Assembly: GCA_023374045.1 (NCBI GenBank)
Contig: CM041776.1
Location: 120,795,000-120,858,999, forward strand
Direction of reading: 5' to 3'
Source of the DNA: Limonium bicolor
Lineage: Eukaryota > Streptophyta > Magnoliopsida > Caryophyllales > Plumbaginaceae
Length of the DNA: 64,000 nucleotides
Shown one piece after another: positions 1-11,716 of the stretch. The translations under genes and the position numbers were made by a program. The notes under the pieces were generated by a model, which was given only the letters and a program-made list of their open reading frames with translations, searched no databases and was not told the DNA's origin. Within the stretch, counting starts at the first letter, position 1, and each line of letters opens with the position of its first letter.

Positions 1-751
1 AGATCCCCATTTATTTGTTGTGTGTTTCCCTTGTTGCTCGTTCCCCCTGGTTTACCGTGGCGATTGAGCCTTAACTGGTTTAGGCACTACCCTTGTAGTC
101 CTATCGGTTCATATCTCGTGGATATCCTTGTAGCTGTGTAAGTTATGTCGGCCAAGTATTGTAACCTCTTGGCGTTGTAGTTTGGAGTTAATCACTCCTG
201 ACTATGTCCTTAGTCAGTTGGTATACCATTGGTGGTATTATTTAGCTACTGCTGTCCCGCAGACTTGTGTCTCGGGTTCCATTGCTGTTTCTTTTCCATT
301 TCGTTGCACGGTTAGTGCTTCTTTTCCTGCTGTTGGTTGTCTAGCCAGGTTTCGCGACTGCTAAGCACGTCGCCCCATGTTGTTGTAAGTTGTAGCCTCC
401 TTATGGTTGGAGTGCTCATTCAACCGCTATTGAGTGCGGGTATTGTTGTTTAACCGGGATCCATCTCCGGGTCTTCCAATCTTGGAGTCTACCATATGTC
501 GGTCCCTGTGTACTGTGTGATTGTTTCACAACTGCCAGATCGGGTTTCCCCGAGTATGAGAGGACTTTCCTTCCCTCTGACGTTCTTTCCAAGTTATACA
601 ATGGGTTTGCGGAGGGCGGGTCTGGTATTGTAGGTATCCGGTACTCACCGGGAGTTCCTATCTAGCATGTCTCTAATGCTAACACTCAGCCCTTAGCCCT
701 AAACTTCTAATTCCTAACTCGGTATTTCCTAGACTCGGTATTTCCACTTTT
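1..751 (-). mobile_element. Internal leader of gypsy element E, truncated by the window edge
   Basis: This stretch abuts the 3' end (minus sense) of the LTR at 752-4931, so it should be the leader and start of the internal region of that element, running out of the window. Read on the minus strand next to the LTR it shows AAAGTGG and then two AATACCGAG-like repeats, matching the start of the leader of element A (15715-15790). About 30 bases present in A, covering most of the primer-binding site and its hairpin, are missing. No Gag domain is recognisable in the remaining 650 bases, and short open frames here look incidental. The assignment is good next to the LTR and weak toward base 1. Confidence 0.55.
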
Positions 752-1339
752 TGTAACACCCCCACCGCTAATACTGTCATTACCGTCCAATCTCCTTATA
801 CAATCCAGACTCACGCAGCGGATACTTACATACTCAACGGTGGGTGATACAATGCCGTTAGCCACCCACGTGACTAACAAGGCTACTACTACTACATACA
901 GCATCGGTCTGATGGACCGGAATCCCGAGTACTACACATCTACAATACATACTCCATTTACCAATCAAATACTACTATGCTCCATTCAACACATTACTCC
1001 ATTACAATACCATACAATACAATGTACATAACCGAGTTTACTAAGTTCCAAATACAAATACAATACTCCTTCCAAGTTCATATATACTCATCAAGAGTCT
1101 ACAACTACCCATTCCTCACAACTACTTACTTCCTAAGTACAGGGGTGTGCCACTTAGTACACCTCTACATTCTACTTCTAACTATCCAAGTGTAGCACCG
1201 GTCTCTTACCTTGGCCATATCCGCTTCGGGTACCTGCACACTAAAAACGTTCCCCCTAGGGGGTCAGCTTACGCTGAATGATAACTGCATACCCCGCGTA
1301 CTAGTGAGGGTACGCCGACCACTTGGTCGAATACATGCA

Positions 1340-1560
1340 GTTCATTTTATTCATACATACATGCATACATGATTTCATACATAATACTACAATACTTTAC
1401 GCATGGAATACATACATACATACATCTCAATACATACAAGTAGTCCATACAAGCCAAATGATACTTATTTACCTTTCCTGAAATGCGCATGCACAATACA
1501 TGCTCAATACATACACCATACATATTCCATACATACACAATACATGTTAGCTCCTTTTTG
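1340..1560. repeat. CATACATA-rich simple repeat inside LTR E
   Basis: Dense ATACATAC and TACATGC motifs form a degenerate simple-sequence tract within the LTR. Several short frames stay open across it only because of the biased composition. Confidence 0.6.
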
Positions 1561-2398
1561 TCCACCCGGGTTAAATCGGGTGGAGATTACTCTTTACTCG
1601 TTACACAATACTTACGCATACATACTCATACTTTACTTACTTACTTACTCAAGTCAAGTCGTCGGGACCTCCGGCCCGGGACTACTCTGTCCCACCACCG
1701 GGATTTACTTGGTTCACTAATCCAGGATGCTACCCATTTAAGGGGTTTGGGCCGTGGACCAGTTTAAGAACAGGAATCGGATCCAACCTCTTGTGTCTCC
1801 TCATCCTCACGCATGGCCGAAACTATATCGGAATTCTACTCATTCCAATTTATCCAATACTTACGTTAGGAGTTAGGAAGTTAGGAATTAGTAGAAGTCA
1901 TTCATTCAAGCCACATGCACAAATGCATTACTCATATACACATCCATACAAAAATACAATACAATATGCAAGTACACTACAAGATACAAATACACCTCAT
2001 CATCATTCATATATTTCATGAATTATACAAACTATTATTCAAGACTAATATCGAGAACAATGTAAACAAGCACAAGTAAATGCAATATAGTCCGATTCAT
2101 GCATTTATCTATTAGGTGATCAAATAAGCACACAAATCGGGGTAACCAGATTAGGATACAGGGCATGAAGAAATCATACCGTTCACCGTTGTACTTGTAT
2201 CCGACGTTCCTCCGGTGTTCACAAATCAAATCCTATGATATACATACAATTGAGTGATTAATCTATCTATCAGTAACTTAACTTGATTACTCTTACGTTT
2301 CCTAACTCATACTTACTAAGTCTTTACAATTCTTATACTCACTAATCGTTTACTTACTTTCCATTACTTTAAGTTACTTCCTTACTTAACAATGATGT

Positions 2399-2460
2399 AC
2401 TTATATATATATGTATATATGTATATGTGGGTATACATACATATATATATATATACTATT
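2399..2460. repeat. TA-rich microsatellite inside LTR E
   Basis: Alternating TATATATA and TATGTATA tracts precede the hairpin array. It is low-complexity DNA with no other signal seen. Confidence 0.7.
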
Positions 2461-2500
2461 ATAATTTAATAATATTTTTTTTATATATTTTTTGTGACTC

Positions 2501-2887
2501 GACCGACCTTACCCAAGGTCGGTCGAAGTTAGTAGGGAAATACGCTGGAAAATTTCAGGGCTGACCGACCTTGCAAGTCCGGTCCCAAGGTCGGTCCATT
2601 CCAGTGAGTTACCTACGGGAAATTTCTAGCCCGACCGACCTTGCACGTCCGGTCGGAAGGTCGGTCCATTCCAGTAAGTTTCATGACTGAAAACTTTGAG
2701 TCGACCGACCTTGCAAGTCCGGTCGCAAGGTCGGTCCATTCCAGTAGGTTACATTACGGGAAATTCTTCTGGCCGACCGACCTTACATGTCCAGTCCCAA
2801 GGTCGGTCCATTCCAGAAGGTTTCCGTCCTTTGTAAATCTGGGCTCGACCGACCTTGCATGTCCGGTCCCAAGGTCGGTCCAGTCCA
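2501..2887. repeat. Tandem hairpin array, six units of about 70 bp
   Basis: The motif GACCGACC recurs at 2501, 2563, 2633, 2703, 2775 and 2847. Each unit holds the inverted arms GACCGACCTTG and CAAGGTCGGTC around a CCGG-containing centre, followed by a CATTCCAG-type spacer. The arms can form a stem of about 11 bp. The same array, inverted, occurs in LTR F at 63567-63958, so it belongs to this LTR family. Confidence 0.85.
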
Positions 2888-4931
2888 GTATTTGCATTTT
2901 TATTTCTGTTTTCAGTCCTCTCTTTTACCCATTACTTCTCCATTGTTCCTACACTTATTCCCACATGTTTTAACATTAATCAAGCCTCCTAATACTCCTT
3001 AGTTCATCCATTAATCCCTTACCCATTCCTATACTAATTTACACAATTTTTCCCTCCTTTCCATTCAAGCACCCATAGCAGTTTTGGTTCCTTCTTGCTA
3101 CAGATTTTTGCTCTAACCTTTACCATTCAATACTCCCTCTACCAATGCTACTCCTAGCATCCTAAATGCATTACTTTACCACTCTAGTTCTTCCCATTAC
3201 CTAAATCCTCTTCAATCTGTTTCCAACATGATTAATTACTCACAACAACTACCAGAACACACCTAGTTATTGTCTAGGTTATTCCCTCTTCTTCCACATC
3301 TAAGTCCTCTAATTTCCATATAAATTTGGGCAGAGGTTCCCCTAAAATTCTCACTTTGCCCACATACCATTTCAACTCACAATTCAATCCCAATCTCCAT
3401 ATCCATTCACACATCATTACTCTCACTACAACACACAGATTCCCTGCACACATACACACATTACCCATGGTTTTCCTAAGCTTTTAAACCACATTTACAA
3501 GCTTCAAAGCAGCTACATTACCTTGCTCATCATAATTCAACATGCCTACTACTCATAACCTCATTCATTACTCATTTTAAGCATTTAAAATCTGTTACAA
3601 TACCATTCACAAAAATTAGCTAAAGGTAAGAACATTTACCTTGTTATTTCTAGTTTTTCCTTTCTCTCTCCCTTTCTCTTTCCTTCTTCTTTCTTCTCCT
3701 TTCTTTCTTTCTTGTTCTCGATTTCAATGGAGTCCACACTCCAATGCTACAGCCTATATCAATACACACCACTACTTAGAAAACCATATTTACTAACCTA
3801 GGGTTTGTACATGTTTAAGGTTTTAAAAGAGTATTACCTTCCAATGAGTAGATGGAGTTCTTGTTAGCAAGAGAGCAAGATTCCAGCACCAATGGGGAGC
3901 CAAAATCGGCTGGACAACAAAGCACAAGGCAAGGCTAAGTTTTGAATTTTTGTTTTGCCAAAAGGGCTAGAAGAAGGTGGAGTTTCAAGACTATTTTTAC
4001 CTCAAAATGATAAGGAGATGAAGGTGCTTCCAATGGTGGTCTCAAACCTTCAAATGGAGAATACCCATGGAGATGAAAGTAGTGGTTTTCAATTTTTGAA
4101 AGAAGAAGGTGTTCTCCTTTGCAAGGGGATTTGTACGATTTTTATAATTTTTGGACAAGATTTGGGTGCTCAAAAATGGAGAGAAAGATGGGGGCTGCAC
4201 TTGCTTCTCCAAATCACCATTGTTGGCTTTGGGAGAAGGAGAGAAATGAGAGGGAGAAGGAAATCGTGAGAGGGAGGGGGAGTGGAGGAGAGAGAGTGCC
4301 CTTTTTATTTTTCTTTATTTGTGAGTGAGGAAAGTTAAGAGAATGTGAGACAGAGGGATAATAGCTGGCCGGCCCCCCATATACACACCCACAGATTTTG
4401 CATTTTTATTTGCAAAAGTGGACACATTATTTTTGCTTTATTACAGTTTACACCCCACAACTTCTCGTTTGTACAATTTTTACTAACCGGAACCCGTTTT
4501 CCGGAATTTCCTTGTTTAATTAATTTTATTGGTTATTAAGCTTCTAATAAGGCTTATTTATATTATTTAAGGAACTATAATTTTTATGGGTTCGTTTGAC
4601 CACTTAAAGTCACGTTATCGGGTTTCCTCGAAAAACGCACGCTAAAGCTCTATTAGCGTTTTAATTCATTTTTTGAATCCGTTTTCTTCGGGAGTTGTTC
4701 CCATATATTGTTTAGGCCTTATTAAGCCTTTAGAATCCATGCAGTACGCTAACCAAGGTCTCATACCTCATATGGTTATTTAACGCTTATTTAGCATTTT
4801 TTTCGCTTTTTGAGCGTTTCTTTATTTCTTTTGGATTTATTTTTCCTTACCAATATCACTTAAGCATTATTAGGCTCTTAAATACGGATTATAATAATCT
4901 TAATAACTATATTTAAGTTTGGGGTATTTCA

Positions 4932-5455
4932 ATAGAAGTACTGTAAAATGATAGATAGTGGGAGAACTTCCCCCATACTCGATGTTTAACCTCAAAGTAG
5001 CGGAGCTCGGTAGTGGTGTGGACACGAAGTTGCACCTGCATAAGATACTAAAGGCAGCCAAACCAATACCGGGGCTAACAGTGAAATAAATGAGCTTTTT
5101 TTTTAAACAAAGTATAAAAATATTGAAATATAGGGAAATAGACTATAATAGAAAGCAAAATAATGATAGAAATTCGGGTGCCTCCTGAAAAAGCTGCCCT
5201 TCTTTTTAAGGTCTATGGCTAGACCGTAGTAGGGGTTAGATCAAACCTTGGGGGTGGTTATGAGGAGGAGATCCAAAGCATGACTCGAAGGCATTTTGGA
5301 GTGTCCACCTAGACGCATGTTTTCTTTTCTTGTCCCGCTTTTCATCAAGGATTGGTGGTGGTGCCTCTGTAATGGACATTCCGTCGGGAAGGGTGATGAA
5401 AAGAAGTGGGGATGATGGTGATTGTGTGTCCCTCACAAGCTTGAGATCCTTAGAT
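4932..5455 (-). other. 3' non-coding part of the Athila-like element
   Basis: On the minus strand this follows the protease frame. It contains a short continuation (5236-5436) rich in basic and polar residues, then AT-rich untranslated sequence with an A/T run at 5097-5106. The expected reverse transcriptase-integrase coding region of about 3 kb is not present. Nothing else recognisable. Confidence 0.5.
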
Positions 5456-6673
5456 TTATTGTCTGGAGACCTTCCTGTTGCAAATCCAGCTTTTCATTAT
5501 AAGCTTGAAGGGTGATTGTCCCCCGGCCACCCAAATGTGCACATTGGCTGTGGCAAGGAAAGGTCGTCCAAGGATGAGAGGTGTAGTGGAGTTTTCTTCG
5601 ATGTCCAAAATGACAAAATCACATGGGAAGTATAAGTGTTCCACTTTAATGATAACATCCTCCACAACTCCACTTGGGTAAGCTACCGAACCATCCGCCA
5701 GTTGAAGGGTCATCTTGGTCTTTTTCATTTCTCCAATTCCCAACTTTTTGAAAGTGGAGAGGGGCATCAAATTTATGGAGGCACCCAGATCGCATAAGGA
5801 ATATGGAAAGGATGTGCTACCAATTGTGACTGGAATGGTGAAGCTGCCTGGATCATTGCATTTTGAAGGTAGTGGTTGTTTCAGAATAGTTGAGCAAACT
5901 TCATTGAGTGGTACGGTACCGACTTCGACCGATTTTGTTTTGTTGGAGATAAGGTGCTTGAGAAATTTTGCGTAGTTTGGCATTTTGGCAATGAGGTCTA
6001 CACATGGTATGTTGACATTTAATTGTTTCAGCACTGCCAAAAACTTCCCATATTCAGTATCCAAATTCTGCTTTTGGAGTCGGTTGGGAAATGGTAGAGG
6101 CGGTTCTTGTGGAGAAGGTTTTGGAGCTGGTGGAATGGTGAGAATGCTGGGAGATGTCTTTTCTACTGGAACCTCAACTCTTTCTTCATTATCCTCTTGG
6201 GATTCTTCTGACCTTTGTGGGATGTGAATCTCGTTGGTATTTCTACCGCTTCTCAAGGTTATCGCCTTAACCTCTTCTTCTAAATCGAGCTTTTCATTTT
6301 CATAGCTGGCCACCAACTCCTTAAGGTAGGTCTTCTCGGACTGAATCCAATTTTTATAGATTGGGGCGGAGGTTTCCAGTTCAGCTATATTCCCTTTGGA
6401 TGTTTTGATTGCTATTACCCACTCTTGAAGGGAAGGGTGAAGTTCTAGAATCTCAACTGTTTTGGCCACCTCCATCTTGTCTTCCTTGTGTTCCTTCACA
6501 GAGATGCATTTGGCTTGCTCTTTTAGATTTGGCTTCGGTTGGCTTGGGAAAGTCCCTGGTGGTCTTTGAGAAAGTTGTTCTGCGATTTGATTGAATTGAC
6601 CTTCGATTTTTTGGTTGAAAGCTTCTTGCGCATAGAGCTGGCTTTGAGTTATAGACATGAATCCCTTCATCAT
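5456..6673 (-). CDS. Gag C-terminus plus aspartic protease, Athila-type
   Basis: A 405-codon open frame on the minus strand. The N-terminal half is a charged, proline-rich linker typical of the Gag C-terminus in Athila elements (ITLRSGR near residue 137, then PPAPKPSPQEPPLPFP). The C-terminal half is a retropepsin-like domain: TIPVTIG leads into LCDLGASINLMP, where the Asp of DLGAS is the catalytic residue, followed by LGRPFLATANV. The family cleaves the Gag polyprotein in the virus-like particle. After ATANVH the frame departs from the family pattern; another frame continues it, so a frameshift near 5510 is likely. The first Met shown is probably internal to a longer Gag-protease frame broken by a stop near 6675. 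Confidence 0.75.
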   Translation of the reverse strand: MMKGFMSITQSQLYAQEAFNQKIEGQFNQIAEQLSQRPPGTFPSQPKPNLKEQAKCISVKEHKEDKMEVAKTVEILELHPSLQEWVIAIKTSKGNIAELETSAPIYKNWIQSEKTYLKELVASYENEKLDLEEEVKAITLRSGRNTNEIHIPQRSEESQEDNEERVEVPVEKTSPSILTIPPAPKPSPQEPPLPFPNRLQKQNLDTEYGKFLAVLKQLNVNIPCVDLIAKMPNYAKFLKHLISNKTKSVEVGTVPLNEVCSTILKQPLPSKCNDPGSFTIPVTIGSTSFPYSLCDLGASINLMPLSTFKKLGIGEMKKTKMTLQLADGSVAYPSGVVEDVIIKVEHLYFPCDFVILDIEENSTTPLILGRPFLATANVHIWVAGGQSPFKLIMKSWICNRKVSRQ

Positions 6674-7953
6674 CTCTTTGAGTTCCGCATTTGGATCAAC
6701 GGGGATGAGGACGGTTGTTGTTGGTGAATACCTGGAGGGGAACCTTGTGCTCTATAACCCATATTTGCATTTGGTTGGGGTCTATAGCCTAGTGTTGAGT
6801 TGGAAGTATTACCCCCTCCTTTGGTTTGATCATTGTTTCTCCAAGAGAAATTTGGATGATTTCTCCACAGGGCATTGTTGTTGTTTAGTTGTAGTTGTAA
6901 TTAGGGTGGTTACCAATGTAATTGATGTCTTCTTGTTGTTGGATGTTGTTTCTTCCTTCGCACTGATGGGTATCATGAGGACCTGTGCAGATAGCACACC
7001 CTTTTGAAGTGGAAGATGAAGATGCTATTGATTTGGTGGTTTCTTTTTGAGCTATAGCAATCTTTTTGACCATTTTTGCGAGAGATGACAGTTGTGCTGA
7101 GCGATGATCGGTGGGCTCTACGTGGAGTAGACCAGCTGCTCTCGGAGTTCTGCCCTTGTTTCTTGACCATTGTCGTGTGTTGCTAGTCATGATTTCAAGA
7201 AGTTCCATTCCTTCTAGAGGAGACTTGGTCATAAAACTACCTCCAACTGAAGAGTTTACCAAGAGTCAGTTAGAGTCATACAACCCGTTGAAGAAGGATA
7301 GGCAGAGGGACGGGTCATCTAACCCATGGTGGGAGCAGTTCATCAACATCTCTTTGAATCTGTCTCATGCATCATACAGAGTCTCCCCTTGTTCTTGAGT
7401 GAAGGTGTTGATCTCTCCGATGAGTTGTCTTGTTCTGCTTGTGGGGTAATATTTGGCAAGAAATTTCTTGGCCATTTGTGCCCATGTTCGGATTGAGCTT
7501 GAAGGGAGGCTTCTATACCATTTTGATGCTGTTTCGGACAATGAATGAGGAAACAGTTGTAATCTAATTCTTTCATTGTTGGTACCTGTTTTTCCAAATG
7601 AATTACAGAAGTCGAGGAATGAGCTCAAGTGATTGGGAGCATCATCTGGGTTTGAACCACTGAATTTTCCCAAATCACGGACTGCTGTGTTGAAGTGGGT
7701 CTTGAAAGTCCATTATGCCGCTTGTGTCGGTGTCAATTCTGAAAGAGTTATGGCTGAAGCTCTTCCTTCAGTGTCTGGTTGGTGGTAATCGGAGAGGGAG
7801 CGTTGTTTGTTGATTTTCGTGATCCATCTCATCTATGACTTGGTTATTAGCCATGTCTTGATTTCTCTTATTTCTTCTTGTGTTGAGTAAAGTGCGCTCA
7901 GGTTCGGGTCTCGGACTGATAGGTGGAGAACCTTGGGTTCGAGTGTTTGGCAT
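6674..7953 (-). pseudogene. Gag, Athila-type, broken by frameshifts and stops
   Basis: The minus strand starts with an ATG at 7953 (MPNTRTQGSP), a start typical of Athila Gag. A break follows, then the capsid-like core in another frame (WYRSLPSSSIRTW, FLAKYYPTSRTRQLIGEI) to about 7365. An in-frame stop follows QGETLYDA, where the family normally continues WDRFKE. Downstream the frame of 7262-6885 holds a zinc-knuckle-like CAICTGPHDTHQC followed by Asn/Tyr-rich repeats. The protein would package element RNA. At least two stops or shifts make this copy non-functional. Continuous with the protease frame at 6673. Confidence 0.7.
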
Positions 7954-8088
7954 GCATAGAAGAAATTTGATTTGTGAGGATTTGTGAAATTGACAGTAGA
8001 TGGATAAATAAAAACAGAAATATTTAAATAGGTAAAACTAAAAATATAAAATAAATACCGAAAACTAGGGAAATTGATGGAATCTATT

Positions 8089-8106
8089 TCCCCGGCAACG
8101 GCGCCA
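8089..8106 (-). promoter_or_regulatory. Primer-binding site, tRNA-Asp type
   Basis: The minus strand reads TGGCGCCGTTGCCGGGGA, complementary to the 3' end of plant tRNA-Asp including CCA, and the usual Athila primer site. It lies 6 bases inside the LTR end at 8113, which fixes the LTR boundary and orientation. Confidence 0.9.
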
Positions 8107-8112
8107 TAAACT

Positions 8113-9574
8113 TGTTGGCAAAAAATACATAGTGAAAATATATATACTTATGGCAAAGAAAAGGCAAGTGCACCTAGTCGATGTAGTACAACAAGTGTCG
8201 TATCCATAGCGAAATTGGTTCAATTATCCTAGTCTCGGTATTTAATAAAAATTGCAAATAAAGGGTTTAGCCGGAGGCAAGCTTGATTGTTTAGGATTAG
8301 TGTAGAAATAATAAATACAGTAAAATAAGGTGAATTAATTGATGTTGGTGGAAAAAGGTATCCTAGGATAGTGGGGGAATTGCCTAAATTAGTTAAAGAA
8401 ATTTATAACCATGTCTCAATTATCAATTGTCTATTAGAGTTAATAAGGGTAGGTTACGAACTCTTAATGATAGCCTCAGTATTTTCCTACTCAATCCGGA
8501 GTGTAAATACCAAGGTTTATTCCTTTGTGGTACTATTGACTATCTCAAAATCATATGTTGATAGTTACCATAAAAATGAAGTAGTTTGTCGCGTAAAGCA
8601 TTTAACAATATTTATTGAAATAATAAAAACAAGTATAATAAATGAGACAGGTAATAAATATTTATTTAAGCAATATTAGGATCAAACCCCATCCTAGGAT
8701 CCAAATAAAAATTACTCAGCCATTGACAGAAATAAAAACAGAGTAAAGATAGACATTAAAACAGAGTAAAGTTTGAGGAAAGAAAGAACTCTATTTTTGG
8801 GGAGAGTTGTTTCGCTTCCGGGATTGTCTTCGTGATTATGTCGACCTCAAAACGATGATAAACAGGTAGAACGAAGAAAAATGAACAAACAGGCACAAGT
8901 TGATCCTGTCCAGGTAGGGGCTACGCGGACACCAATCCGGACAACACCTGTCCAGGTAGGGTCTACACGGACACAAATCCGGGCACGGCCAGGTTTTATG
9001 CAGATCGTCTTCTTCGTCTGGTTTTCTGGAAAATGGAAGAGTTTGGCTTATTTGGTGATGGGAAATGATGGAAATGAAGTGGAGATGTGTGGTATATGGA
9101 TGGAGAATGAAATTTGGATGGAGGGAGAGTGAATTTTGATGAGCGTTGTGTGATCTGATGATGGGAATTGATGAAGAATGAGCGTGGGTTTTATAGGAGA
9201 AAAGGAGGGGAAGAGGACAAAGTTTATTGCAGGCGTGGGTGAAGAAAAAAAGGGATGCGGCGCCTGATATGTTTGATGTAGTAGATAGATATGTTTGTAG
9301 GCGCCGTAATTGAGGAAAAACAGCGAAGGCGGTGCAGATCTATCAGTCGCGTGATTTCTGGATTCAGCTCTGTCATTTACACGTGTCCGGATAGGGCCCA
9401 TCCGTACATGTCATGTCCGAGTTTGTGTCCGCGTAAGGACACAAATGTCCTCGCAAGAGTTTGTACGTGTCCTAGTTTGTGTCCGGATTTGGCCCATCCG
9501 GACGTGAGACGTTTGAGTTTCTGTCCGCGTAAGGACACAGATGTACTTTAGAGTTGTCCGGGTAGGGGCTACGC
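8113..9574 (-). mobile_element. 5' LTR of the Athila-like element
   Basis: The left edge is fixed by the primer-binding site. In minus sense the LTR ends TTGCCAACA. The right edge is estimated from the start of the hAT-like TGGTGGCCATCGGG sequence. It contains no gene. GTCC/GGAC hairpin repeats occur at 8908-8985 and 9383-9570, including TTTGTGTCC-GCGTAA-GGACACAAA near 9431. Confidence 0.65.
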
Positions 9575-10271
9575 TAATGGTGGCCATCGGGTCCGGTTCT
9601 ACCCGGAACCGGCGGTTCTACCCGGAATCAATTGGAACCGGAACCGGCCGGGAACCGGTGGGAACCAGAACCGGCCGAGAACCGGTGGGAACCGGAACCG
9701 GAACCGCCTCAGCCGGTTCCGAATACGAATACATGTTTTGAGATTCGGGCCTGGAACCGGAACCCGAACCGCCTGGAACCGCCTGGAACCGCTTGGAACC
9801 GTCGTCGGATTTGGAACCGGGAACCGGAACCGGAACCGCCCCGGAACAGGTTGAAGTTACCGTTGGAATCGAACCAACATGATGATTGGTATGAGATGAA
9901 TGGGGATAACACCACTTAGGATTTCTATCTTGTAATATTTTAGAATGTATTAGTAATTTAGTATTACTTTCTTTCCATGTAATCTTTTTTTAAGACTTGC
10001 AAATTGAAATCATGTAACCTCTTAGTAGTTGTACTCTTTTTCCTTATTAGGGTTTTCCCAATGGGTTTTTACCTAATAAGGTTTTAGTGAGGCAGTGAAT
10101 CATATAATAAAATTTTGTTTGTTCCTTATTTTTTGTAGATTCAATAAAAATTCCTAAGTCTTTGTTTCTTACACATTTAAGATTATAAACTTGAAGAATA
10201 ACCTATCTAGGAGTAAAGTGGATGAAAAGGGCAATGTGTGCGCTCAAATGGATCTCAAATCAGAGCTAAAA
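9575..10271 (+). mobile_element. hAT-like transposon remnant
   Basis: It begins with TAATGGTGGCCATCGGGTCC and runs into dense GGAACC/GGTTCC repeats (about 9590-9850), a composition common at the ends of plant hAT transposons. Later text has an intron-like end (TTTTTTGTAG near 10137), and a short open stretch at 10200-10270 ends SELKRL-like, loosely resembling a hAT transposase tail. No 8-bp duplication and no opposite terminus were found, and the sequence ends abruptly at the integrase fragment at 10272. hAT identity is a recognition-based inference. Confidence 0.4.
9590..9850. repeat. GGAACC/GGTTCC low-complexity tract
   Basis: Runs of GAACCGGAACCGG- and CCTGGAACCG-type hexamers. Frames stay open on both strands because of the composition, so proteins predicted here should be ignored. 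Confidence 0.8.
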
Positions 10272-11426
10272 CGATTATGTGTTGAAGTGTCTCACTTGTC
10301 AGAAGGTCAAGTTTGAGCACCGACTGCCTGGTGGTATGGTGCAGCCAATGCCAGTGCCTGAGTGGAAGTTCCATGATATTTCTATGGACTTCGTAGTATG
10401 GCTTCCGCCTACAAAGGGAGGTCTGAATATGATTTGGGTTGTTGTTGACCGACTGACCAAGGTGGCCCGATTCATTCCGATGAAGGACACTTGGAAAGTG
10501 GAGAAGCTAGCAGAGCTCTTCGACCGAGAGATTGTAAGACATCATGAGGTACCGAAAACGATTGTGTCTGACAGGGATACCAGATTCCTCTCGAGGTACT
10601 AGAAATCCACACGGGAAGCGCTGGGTATCGAGCTGAAACTGAGTACAGCGTTCCACCCACAGACTGATGGTCAGAGTGAGCGCACCATCCAGACGCTCGA
10701 GGATATGTTACGTGCATGTGCACTTGACTTTCAGACCAGCTGTATTGACAAGTTACATCTGATTGAGTTTAGCTATAACAACAGTTACCATGCTTCGATC
10801 AAGATGTCTCCCTTCTAGGCTTTGTACGGTAGACCATGCCGCAGGCCATTATGCTGGGATGAGTCGAGTGAGACGGTCATTATAGGACCTGAGTATCTAG
10901 AACAAGTGCAAGCAGAAGTAGCCAGATCCGGGCTAACATGAAGGCAGCTCAGGATAGGCAGAAATTGTACGCCGACGTGCACAGACGTGACCTGGAGTTC
11001 GCCGTGGGCGACCAGGTATTTCTCAGAGTATCCCCCATGAAGGGAGTGTTTCATTTTGGCCAGAAAGGTAAGTTGAGCCCAAAATATGTGGGACCATATG
11101 TTGTGACGGAGCGGATAGGCCCGGTAGCTTACAGGCTTGATTTACCTGCTGAGCTGGGCAGGGTACACGATGTATTTCATGTGTCCCAGTTGAAGAAATA
11201 TATGTCTCATCCGTCTCATGTACTTCAGCCCGAAAGGCTAACCTTAGAGCCGACTATGCGATCAGTGGAGACTCCCGTACAGATTCTAGACACTAAGACT
11301 CGAGACACTCGCCATAAGTCTGTGAGACTGGTGAAGGTCCTCTGGTCTAACCAGGACGTCGACGAGGCCACTTGGGAGCTGGAAGATAAGATGAAGGCGA
11401 AGTACCCATTGTTGTTTACTTCTTAG
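10272..11426 (+). pseudogene. Integrase and chromodomain, truncated copy A'
   Basis: This is the 3' part of pol from a second copy of element A, starting abruptly at GATTATGTGTTGA within the integrase zinc domain (CLTCQK). The core holds MDFVVWLPP and VSDRDTRF, carrying the first two catalytic Asp, and TDGQSER with the Glu. From 10938 a clean frame carries the GPY motif ([16 protein letters not shown]) and a C-terminal chromodomain-like segment ([19 protein letters not shown]) to the stop at 11424. Stops occur at 10600 (TAG, shared with element A at 20997) and near 10817 (TAG where A has CAG), and a frameshift near 10920. The family inserts cDNA, with the chromodomain biasing target choice. 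The 5' half of this copy is absent. Confidence 0.85.
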
Positions 11427-11716
11427 TGTTTATATGTATAGGATACGGGGCGTACCCCTATTTTAAGGGGGGTAGAGCCGTTCCGGTTATGTGTGTACGA
11501 CATGTATTTAAATACATTGTCTATGTTATGTTGTTGTGTTGTTATGTTACATACTGTTGTGTTTGTAGGATGTTATGTTGTTTGCGCCTTGTGTCCGATG
11601 TTATGTGACTATGTTTGTTGTGGAGGTATTGTTTTATAAGTATTCCCCGTGTTCTAGTATTAAAGATATGAGGGAAGTGTGAACTTTGGGGACAAAGTTC
11701 TTTTAAGGGGGAAGAT
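11427..11716 (+). other. 3' untranslated region and polypurine tract of copy A'
   Basis: It holds GGGGACAAAGTTC followed by TTTTAAGGGGGAAGAT directly before the LTR, the usual polypurine primer position for plus-strand synthesis. The same sequence precedes the LTR at 22107. Confidence 0.75.

Larger units (their letters stand above)
752..4931 (-). mobile_element. Long terminal repeat of gypsy element E (4.2 kb)
   Basis: On the minus strand the unit starts TGAAATACCCC (right end) and ends GGGGGTGTTACA (left end), the same termini as the LTRs of element A at 11717-15714. Conserved islands shared with A include the GTTAGCCACCCACGTG block near 855 and the hairpin region with CCCCCTAGGGGG near 1255. 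Since leader sequence lies left of 752, this is the 5' LTR of a minus-strand element. It contains a tandem hairpin array (2501-2887), TA-rich and CATA-rich simple repeats, and no protein-coding gene. It abuts an Athila-like element at 4932, probably by insertion into it; the matching duplication is outside the window. Confidence 0.8.
4932..9574 (-). mobile_element. Athila-like non-autonomous LTR retrotransposon, gag-protease only
   Basis: A 5' LTR at 8113-9574, a primer-binding site matching tRNA-Asp at 8089-8106, Gag at 7953-6674 and a Gag C-terminus/protease at 6673-5456, all on the minus strand, give the Athila order. No reverse transcriptase, RNase H or integrase motif follows the protease. 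Instead 4932-5235 is non-coding and ends at the LTR of element E. The 3' LTR is missing, lost or displaced by E. The primer site and the LGAS/LGRPFLAT protease are characteristic of Athila; the right LTR boundary is approximate. Confidence 0.7.

Noticed and set aside
182..1195. Several 60-70 codon frames near the left edge
   Set aside because: Short, in AT-rich leader and LTR sequence, with no family resemblance or conservation in the related LTRs.
9632..9919. Protein frames rich in Glu-Pro-Arg within the GGAACC tract
   Set aside because: Composition artefacts of a hexamer repeat; frames on both strands are open.
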